A DNA stretch of 34,910 nucleotides, taken from the NCBI GenBank assembly GCA_044375955.1, contig JBILLS010000021.1, positions 1-34,910 of the forward strand, read 5' to 3'. How positions within the stretch are numbered: the stretch's first letter is position 1; each line of letters starts with the position of its first letter. The notes beneath the pieces were generated by a model. It was not told the origin of the DNA, made no database searches, and saw nothing but the letters and a program-made list of their open reading frames with translations. Positions 8,091-14,020 of this stretch are shown here, piece after piece. The translations under genes were made by a program, and so were the position numbers. The DNA comes from VGCC01 sp044375955. GTDB lineage: Bacteria > Actinomycetota > Actinomycetes > S36-B12.

Positions 8091-10357
8091 ACGGCAACCT
8101 CCATCACGGGGACGTATCGGGTCGATCGCTGGCGCAGAGTCCGGCCGAGTGGGGCGACGATGGCTTCGAAGTCGGCGCGCTCGAGCCCCTGGCCATGGCT
8201 GGCTCCCGCCGCACGCGAGATGTTCTCATCCATCAGGGTGCCTCCCAGATCGTTGACTCCGGCGTTCAACAGTTGGCGCGCGCCATCGGTGCCGAGTTTG
8301 ACCCAGGAGGCCTGGACGTTGTCGATGTACCCCCGGTAGGCGATGCGACCCACGGCATGCATCAACACGACCTCGCGCCACGTGGGCCCCCGGCGAGCGC
8401 GCCCCTTGAGATACATCGGCGCAGCCATGTGGACGAAGGGCAGAGGGATGAATTCCGTGAAACCACCGGTGCGCTTCTGCACCGCGCGCGTGCGATCGAT
8501 GTGGCGCGCCCAATGGATGGGACTCTCGATGCTGCCGAACATGATCGTGATGTTGGAGGTGAGGCCGATCTCATGGGCCGCCTCGTGGACGTCGAGCCAC
8601 TGCTGGGTATCAACCTTGTCCGGGCAGATGATCTCCCGGACCTCGTCGTCGAGGATCTCCGCGGCTGTACCAGGAAGTGATGCCAGACCGGCGTCGCGGA
8701 GCGTGACCAGATAGTCGCGGACGTCGATTCCCAGGCGCCGCGCACCCTCGGAGACCTCGAGTGCGGTGAAGGCGTGCACGTGGATCCCCGGAGCCGCGGC
8801 ACGGGCGATCCGCACCACCCGGAGGTAGAACTCGCCGTCGAAGTCGGGGTGGATCCCCCCTTGCAAGCACACCTCGGTGGCGCCGCGGTCGGCGGCATCG
8901 CGCACCCGCTGAGCGATCTCGTCATCGCTCAACAGGTACGGGGTGCCGCGCAGGTTGAGCGACAGCGGACCCTTGGAGAATCCACAGAATGTGCACTTGA
9001 ATGTGCAGACATTCGTGTAGTTGATGTTGCGGTTCACCACGTAGGTCACGACGTCACCGACCACATCTGCACGGATCCGATCGGCCGAAAGCGCAACGGC
9101 TGCGACTTCGCGGCCACGTGCCCCGAACAGGGTGACCATCTGCTCGACGCCGATCTCCTGGCCGTCCGCCACCCCGCTCAGCACCTCGGCGATGGCCCCT
9201 GAGGCGAAAGCTTCCTGCGGGATCGTCGGTGCGTGCGTGCCGGAGCCGGCGTACCAGGCGGTGGATCGCCGACCCGCGAGAACCACCTCCGCCCCCGTGC
9301 CCACGTTCGCCGACTGGCGGTACTCCTCGCGGAGCACTGCGCCCGGGTCATCGCGGGCGAAACCCTCCGCATCGGAACGATCGCGGACGGCCGTGTGCAG
9401 CTCGGGTGCGATCCATCGGTCCATGGACCGCACGTAGGCGGGATGCACCGTGAGTCGGGGCACGAGTTCGCGCTCGTGCAGGTGGGTGATCGTGCGCAGG
9501 TGCTCGATCTGGGGCCAGGGACGCTCGGGATTCACGAAATCGGCGGTGACCGGTGAAATACCACCGAAGTCGGTGATACCCGCGGCGATCAGCACACCCG
9601 GATCGTCGACGAGGTTGGGTGGAGCCTGCACGGCGATGTCCGCGGGCAGGATCGCGCGGGCCAGACCAATCGCATCGATCAGGTCATCGAGGCTGCACGC
9701 CGGCGAGTTGCGCATCGCGGTCCCCGGCTTGGGCATGAAGTTCTGCACGATCACTTCCTGCACATGGCCGTGCCTAAGGTGACTGGCGGCGATCGCCTCC
9801 AGTGCCTCGACGCGATCCGCACGTGACTCACCGAAACCCACGAGAATGCCGGTGGTGAAGGGGATCGCCAACTCCCCCGCCCACTCCAAGGTCGCCAACC
9901 TGCGCTCCGGTGCCTTATCCGGTGCACCACGGTGCGCGGGTAGATCGGGATTCAGGGATTCGATCATCATCCCCTGACTGGGGCTGACCGCGCGGAGCCG
10001 CAGCAGGTCCTCGCGACTCACCGCACCGGCGTTGGCGTGCGGGAGGAGTCCGGAGTCGGAGAGCACGGCCGCGCATGCGGCCACCAGATAGTCGATGGTG
10101 GAGTGGTACCCGCGCTCCTCGAGCCAGGCGCGTGCCTCGGAGTAGCGCTCCTCCGGTGCCTCCCCCAAGGTGAACAACGCCTCATGACACCCGGCCGCTG
10201 CGCCCTGCCGGGCGATGGCGCGCACCTCGTCGAGGTCCAGGTAGGGCGCCCGGGCCCGACGGGGACTCTCCGCGAAGGTGCAGTACCCGCAGGCGTCCCG
10301 GCACAGGTGGGTCAGCGGGAGGAACACCTTGGGTGAATAGGTGATCGGCGGTGCCAC
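8087..10357 (-). CDS. fbiC: FbiC: fused CofG/CofH 7,8-didemethyl-8-hydroxy-5-deazariboflavin (FO) synthase
   Basis: Bifunctional radical-SAM enzyme making FO, the chromophore of coenzyme F420, from a flavin precursor and tyrosine. Two CX3CX2C clusters are visible: CRDACGYC (Cys19, 23, 26) in the CofG half (about 1-320) and CTFKCTFC (Cys451, 455, 458) in the CofH half (about 395-756). CofH-typical VVNRNINYTNVC, ATEVCLQGG and GFTEFIPLPFVH are present. I place the start at the GTG at 10357, preceded by GGAGG with an 8-base gap, giving 756 aa. The frame stays open to a TTG at 10519, but that extension is basic, low in similarity and runs through regulatory palindromes. The result lacks the roughly 70-residue N-terminal extension I recall for mycobacterial FbiC. 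First gene of a four-gene operon ending in the P450. Confidence 0.95.
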   Translation of the reverse strand: MAPPITYSPKVFLPLTHLCRDACGYCTFAESPRRARAPYLDLDEVRAIARQGAAAGCHEALFTLGEAPEERYSEARAWLEERGYHSTIDYLVAACAAVLSDSGLLPHANAGAVSREDLLRLRAVSPSQGMMIESLNPDLPAHRGAPDKAPERRLATLEWAGELAIPFTTGILVGFGESRADRVEALEAIAASHLRHGHVQEVIVQNFMPKPGTAMRNSPACSLDDLIDAIGLARAILPADIAVQAPPNLVDDPGVLIAAGITDFGGISPVTADFVNPERPWPQIEHLRTITHLHERELVPRLTVHPAYVRSMDRWIAPELHTAVRDRSDAEGFARDDPGAVLREEYRQSANVGTGAEVVLAGRRSTAWYAGSGTHAPTIPQEAFASGAIAEVLSGVADGQEIGVEQMVTLFGARGREVAAVALSADRIRADVVGDVVTYVVNRNINYTNVCTFKCTFCGFSKGPLSLNLRGTPYLLSDDEIAQRVRDAADRGATEVCLQGGIHPDFDGEFYLRVVRIARAAAPGIHVHAFTALEVSEGARRLGIDVRDYLVTLRDAGLASLPGTAAEILDDEVREIICPDKVDTQQWLDVHEAAHEIGLTSNITIMFGSIESPIHWARHIDRTRAVQKRTGGFTEFIPLPFVHMAAPMYLKGRARRGPTWREVVLMHAVGRIAYRGYIDNVQASWVKLGTDGARQLLNAGVNDLGGTLMDENISRAAGASHGQGLERADFEAIVAPLGRTLRQRSTRYVPVMEVAV

Positions 10358-10420
10358 CGGCTCATCCTCCACTACGCCCGAGGGGTGCGGGGGCAGGGTC
10401 CGTCGTCGGCTGCCGATGGC

Positions 10421-10454
10421 CCCCAGGGCATACCCCGTGGGGTATTTCCTGGGG
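10421..10454. promoter_or_regulatory. 34-bp imperfect palindrome upstream of fbiC
   Basis: Outer arms CCCCAGG (10421-10427) and CCTGGGG (10448-10454), inner arms ATACCCC (10430-10436) and GGGGTAT (10439-10445), with two mismatched bases between them on each side and a GT centre. It lies 64-97 bp upstream of the fbiC start, inside the divergent intergenic region. It could be an operator or form a hairpin in the fbiC leader. No known regulator site recognised. Confidence 0.5.
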
Positions 10455-10469
10455 AACACTCGGTGGATT

Positions 10470-10491
10470 CTTTGTGAATTGACGCACAAAG
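10470..10491. promoter_or_regulatory. Inverted repeat CTTTGTG-N8-CACAAAG
   Basis: Perfect 7-bp arms at 10470-10476 and 10485-10491. The spacer contains TTGACG (10479-10484), a good -35 hexamer on the plus strand, so a protein bound here would cover a promoter reading toward the 54-aa gene. The arms resemble those of the next repeat (shared core TTTGTS...SACAAA). Confidence 0.5.
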
Positions 10492-10498
10492 TGCCCTT

Positions 10499-10521
10499 AT
10501 TTGTCGTGTTCCCTGACAAAT
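10499..10521. promoter_or_regulatory. Inverted repeat ATTTGTC-N9-GACAAAT
   Basis: Perfect 7-bp arms at 10499-10505 and 10515-10521. Its centre is about 30 bp, close to three helical turns, from the centre of the CTTTGTG repeat. The two look like paired operators on one DNA face for one dimeric regulator. The repeat overlaps the -10 zone expected for the TTGACG box. Confidence 0.5.
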
Positions 10522-10589
10522 CTGGGGGATACTTGGGGTGAGCCCGGGAGACCCCCGGGTCAGTTGAGAAGAAAATGGAGTGATCCTCC

Positions 10590-10754
10590 GTGAATTCCTT
10601 CGGGAAATTGTTCGCGCACCTGTTCGACCACTCGCACGATCAGGAGGCGGGTCGCCGCCGCCAGATCTACCGGGAATGGGACCGCCAGCGCAGTCAAGCG
10701 ATGGGTCCCTCGGACCTCGCCGAGATTGACGCGATCTTCTCGCGCAACCTCTAG
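10590..10754 (+). CDS. 54-aa hypothetical protein
   Basis: Small open frame from a GTG with GGAG nine bases upstream to TAG. The product starts MNSFGKLFAHLFDHSH, has a charged helical middle (GRRRQIYREWDRQRSQ) and ends DLAEIDAIFSRNL. No membrane segment, signal peptide or cysteine; probably a soluble mostly helical protein. I do not recognise the family. Support for it being real: a good Shine-Dalgarno, codon use like its neighbours, and a strong hairpin 29 bp after the stop. It is divergent from fbiC, with paired inverted repeats upstream. Confidence 0.65.
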   Translation: MNSFGKLFAHLFDHSHDQEAGRRRQIYREWDRQRSQAMGPSDLAEIDAIFSRNL

Positions 10755-10782
10755 AGGCCTGCGGGTCTGCGGACCTGACGTC

Positions 10783-10815
10783 GAAGCCCTGACCGCCCTC
10801 GGGCGGCGGGGCTTC
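10783..10815. terminator. Bidirectional hairpin terminator between the 54-aa gene and xthA
   Basis: Stem GAAGCCC (10783-10789) with GGGCTTC (10809-10815), and inner stem CCGCC (10793-10797) with GGCGG (10802-10806). It lies between two convergent genes. No long T-run, as is usual in GC-rich actinobacteria. Confidence 0.65.
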
Positions 10816-10820
10816 CGTCG

Positions 10821-11654
10821 TTATGCGAAGTCCACCACGAGCGGAGCGTGGTCGCTCCACCGCTGCGCGTAGGTCGGCGCCTTGCCCACCGTGGCCTTGG
10901 TGGCACGGGTGGCGAGCCGGGGTGTGGCAATCTGGTAGTCGATCCGCCATCCACCGTCGGTGTCGAATCCACGACCACGCCAGGACCACCAGGTGTAGGG
11001 ACCCGGCCCGGGACCACCCAACGTGCGCCCGAGGTCGACCCAGGGCTTGGCGAACCAGCGATCCAGGTAGGCGCGCTCCTCCGGGAGGAAACCGGCCGAG
11101 GCCAGGTTGCCCTTCCAGTTCTTGATGTCGACCTCGTGGTGCGCGACATTGAAGTCCCCACAGACCAGGACCTCACGTCCCGTGCGCGTGGCACGTGAGG
11201 CAAGCGACTTCAACCGCGCGTCCATTCCCTTCAGGAAGGCGTACTTCTCCACCTGCTTGGGAGTATCGGCCTCCCCCGTGTGGATGTAGACCGACACAAC
11301 CGTCAGCGGACCCAGTGGCGAGTCGATGTCCACCTCGATCCAGCGCCCGAGTCCATCGACATCGTCGATGCGCACGTGATCGCGGACCGCGTCGAAGGGC
11401 TCGGCGCTGAGGACGGCGACACCGGCGCGGCCGAGTTGCGGTGCCTCCGTATGCGCAACGTGCCATGTCTCGAAGGGTGTCCCCGCCAACGTCTCGGCCA
11501 CCTGGGCATCCGTGGCCCGGACTTCCTGCATACAGATCACGTGTGGCGTGGCCGCATGGAGCCAGTCCAGTCCCCCGCGCCGAGCGGCCGCACGGATCCC
11601 ATTCAGGTTGATCGTGATCACTCGGAAGCTGGACTTAGAGGGCACGGTGCGCAT
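10821..11654 (-). CDS. xthA: Exodeoxyribonuclease III / AP endonuclease
   Basis: Exonuclease III family (endonuclease/exonuclease/phosphatase fold), 277 aa. It cleaves DNA 5' to abasic sites and removes 3' blocks in base excision repair. Catalytic residues visible: Asn18 (NLNG), Glu44 (MQEVR), the GDFN motif at 166-169, WRIDY (236-240) and SDH (267-269, catalytic His). It starts nine bases after the GMC oxidoreductase stop, so it is likely read from that operon. The functional link to a flavin oxidase is unclear, though oxidases generate peroxide that makes abasic sites (inference). Confidence 0.95.
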   Translation of the reverse strand: MRTVPSKSSFRVITINLNGIRAAARRGGLDWLHAATPHVICMQEVRATDAQVAETLAGTPFETWHVAHTEAPQLGRAGVAVLSAEPFDAVRDHVRIDDVDGLGRWIEVDIDSPLGPLTVVSVYIHTGEADTPKQVEKYAFLKGMDARLKSLASRATRTGREVLVCGDFNVAHHEVDIKNWKGNLASAGFLPEERAYLDRWFAKPWVDLGRTLGGPGPGPYTWWSWRGRGFDTDGGWRIDYQIATPRLATRATKATVGKAPTYAQRWSDHAPLVVDFA

Positions 11655-11663
11655 CCTGCCAAG

Positions 11664-13175
11664 TCATGCCGCAGACGACCACTCCACCTCCGCCGCCACC
11701 CGCAGTGCCTGCGCTGCGATCGTCATCGCAGGATTCTGTGCACCACTGGACGGGAAGAAGGCGGAGTCCACAACGAAGAGGTTTCGGACTTCATGCGCTC
11801 GACACCAGGGGTCGAGCACGCTCGAGCCGCGATCTCTCCCACCGACCACGGTGCCGCACATGTGGCTATTCATGTCGATGGTGAACCTCTGCTCGAACAC
11901 GGCCGGGTAACCCGCGCGATGGAAGATGGATTTGGCGCGGGCGAGGAGTTTCTCGTGCCGGTCGTAGTTCGTGCGCCGCCACTGCACCACGATGTCGCCG
12001 TCGGAATCGAGGGTGATCCTGTTGTAGGGGTCGGGAATGTCCTCGCTCATGACCAGCCACTCAACACTGCGATCAGCAAAACGGTCGAGAACGAACTCTG
12101 GGACTTTGGTGGCGTGGGTCTTCATCATCGATCCCTGCACCTTTCCGATGAGTTGCAGCGTCCCCCCTGCGTATCCATCCCCGAGATCCTCGTAGAGGTC
12201 ATTGACCGCAGCGGTCTTCTGGAATACGACGTCGTTCATGCGGAAGGGCGCAACAGCGGCGATGTGCGTGTTGTTGTGCACCATGTAGTTACGACCCACG
12301 AGGCCGGTGGAATTGGCCAACCCCTGCGGGTGCTCGTCGCTCGCCGAGCGCAGGAGGAGTGCCGCGGAATTCGCCGCGCCAGCGGCGAGGACGAAAACGC
12401 CACCGGTGATGCGCACGTGCTCGGTCCCCCGCACACCCTCCGCCGCGACGACACGCCCATTACGTGATTCGAGTCGCTGCACGGTCACGCCCTCGAGTAA
12501 CCGGACGAACCCGGAGTCCATGGCTGGTCGCAGCGCACACACCTCGGAATCCGACTTGGCCCACACCTGGCACGGGAAGCCGTCGCACGTCGCGCACCGG
12601 ATGCACGCCCCGCCCTCGCGTAGGTCCACGCCCATCGACGTCGCGCCCGGATGGAGTCCCTGGTCACGCAACCGTCCCAGCAGGTCCTCGATGTAGGGCT
12701 CCTGCGCCAGCGCCGGATATGGGTACGGCCTGCTACGCCAGGGGGCATGGGGATCGGACTGGTCGCCGTGCACGCGGTAGAGGTCCTCCGCATCGCAGTA
12801 GTAGGGCTCCAGGTCGGCGTAGGTGAACGGCCACGCCGGTGAGATCCCGCTGGGGAACCGGCGCTCGAGGAAATCTGACTCCCGCAGCCTCGGCAGACTC
12901 GACCCGTACACCTTGGTGTTGCCGCCCACGACGTAGTGCACACCGGGGGCGAAAGAGCCTCCATCCGGCGTGGACCACTTCTCACTCGGCTTGTAGCGAC
13001 GGTCGACGAAGACAGCCCGCGGATCCCAGTTCTCGGGTTCGCGAGGGAGGGCATACCCGCGCTCAACGACGAGACAGTCGATTCCGCGTTGTGCGAGACC
13101 CCAGGCGAGGGTGCCACCACCCATGCCGCTTCCGACGATGACGACCGACGCTGACAGGTCGGTCGACTCGGTCAC
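11664..13175 (-). CDS. GMC-family FAD oxidoreductase with a four-cysteine motif
   Basis: Glucose-methanol-choline oxidoreductase of 503 aa: FAD-binding GSGMGGG at 15-21, VERG at the end of the second strand, and a C-terminal catalytic pair His438 (SHMCGT) and Asn481 (GAQNPAMT). Residues 191-202 hold CX2CX2CX4C followed by AKSD, a motif I recall in the ChoD/long-chain alcohol oxidase subgroup; metal or Fe-S binding is possible but unproven. No signal peptide. The GTG start overlaps the permease stop (GTGA), so the frame's extension further upstream into the permease gene is not used. Substrate unknown; likely an alcohol or sterol-like compound by family (inference). Confidence 0.9.
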   Translation of the reverse strand: MTESTDLSASVVIVGSGMGGGTLAWGLAQRGIDCLVVERGYALPREPENWDPRAVFVDRRYKPSEKWSTPDGGSFAPGVHYVVGGNTKVYGSSLPRLRESDFLERRFPSGISPAWPFTYADLEPYYCDAEDLYRVHGDQSDPHAPWRSRPYPYPALAQEPYIEDLLGRLRDQGLHPGATSMGVDLREGGACIRCATCDGFPCQVWAKSDSEVCALRPAMDSGFVRLLEGVTVQRLESRNGRVVAAEGVRGTEHVRITGGVFVLAAGAANSAALLLRSASDEHPQGLANSTGLVGRNYMVHNNTHIAAVAPFRMNDVVFQKTAAVNDLYEDLGDGYAGGTLQLIGKVQGSMMKTHATKVPEFVLDRFADRSVEWLVMSEDIPDPYNRITLDSDGDIVVQWRRTNYDRHEKLLARAKSIFHRAGYPAVFEQRFTIDMNSHMCGTVVGGRDRGSSVLDPWCRAHEVRNLFVVDSAFFPSSGAQNPAMTIAAQALRVAAEVEWSSAA

Positions 13176-14020
13176 GACAGGATGTCCTTCCTTTCGAACT
13201 TGACCACGGCGATACCCACGAGCACCACGAAGACTGCCACGTTGTACGCCAGACCGACGGCCATTTCGTCCCAGACGACCACCGACCCGAGAGCATCGGC
13301 CCACGCGCCGCCGTAGTCCGTCGGGAGAAGCCGGCGGAGGGATCCCAGCGCCTCGATCGCATCGAGGATGTTCGCGAAGATCACGATCACGACGGCCGCT
13401 CCGACGGCCCCCAGTGGGACATCCGTGGACACGCTGGCGAGGAAGGCAATTCCCGCCGGGACGAGCAGGGTCACCGCGATGTAGCCGGTGATGATCGCGA
13501 GCCGCACCGTGGATTCCCCCGCACTGAGGGTGCCGCCCAAGGGACTGGCCAGAGGGGCGCTCCCGAAGGCGAGGAGCCCCAGGAGGAATGACGCGATGAC
13601 GAGGGCGAGCAACACCGCCAGGGTCAACAGCAGACCGACGACCAGCTTCACCATCAGGAATCTGCGGCGCGGAACGGGCGCAACGAGGAGGTAGCGCATC
13701 GTCCCCCACGAAGCTTCGCTGGCAACGGTGTCGCCGAGGAACATCGCAGCGAGGATCACCAGGAGGAACGCAGACGAGAAGAGCAACCCGCTCACGGCGA
13801 AGTTCCACGGTCCGGATGCCAGCAGCCCGAAGACATCGAGATCACCGTCCGCCAGTCCCCCTCGACCACTCGAGGACGGGCCGAACTTCACCGCGAGCAC
13901 GACGATGATCGGGAGTGCGATGACCAGGGCGAAGGCGACAGCGGTGCGGCGACGTCGTATCTGGCGAATCAACTCCACGCGGACACTGAGGGTTCTCTGG
14001 GCCGAGTACTGGTCCATCAT
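13172..14020 (-). CDS. ABC-2-type transporter permease
   Basis: 282 aa with six predicted membrane helices: an N-terminal cytoplasmic stretch (VELIRQIRRRRTAVAFALV), a large loop after helix 1, and helices about 28-45, 75-95, 125-155, 180-200, 205-225 and 255-275. The motif FLGDTVASEASWGTMRYLLVAPVPRRRFLMVKL is the usual ABC-2 permease coupling region. It overlaps the peptidase-ATPase fusion by 4 bp upstream and the GMC gene by 4 bp downstream. The ATPase half of the upstream fusion is its obvious partner. Substrate cannot be read from the sequence. Confidence 0.92.
   Translation of the reverse strand: MMDQYSAQRTLSVRVELIRQIRRRRTAVAFALVIALPIIVVLAVKFGPSSSGRGGLADGDLDVFGLLASGPWNFAVSGLLFSSAFLLVILAAMFLGDTVASEASWGTMRYLLVAPVPRRRFLMVKLVVGLLLTLAVLLALVIASFLLGLLAFGSAPLASPLGGTLSAGESTVRLAIITGYIAVTLLVPAGIAFLASVSTDVPLGAVGAAVVIVIFANILDAIEALGSLRRLLPTDYGGAWADALGSVVVWDEMAVGLAYNVAVFVVLVGIAVVKFERKDILS

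Noticed and set aside
10358..10519. N-terminal extension of FbiC to TTG 10519
   Set aside because: Basic, unlike the family, and it would place three palindromes inside the coding region. GTG 10357 has a good GGAGG.
13176..13808. Open extension of the GMC oxidoreductase frame to 13808
   Set aside because: It overlaps the permease coding sequence and shows no domain. GTG 13175 in the GTGA overlap gives the FAD motif at the expected residue 15.
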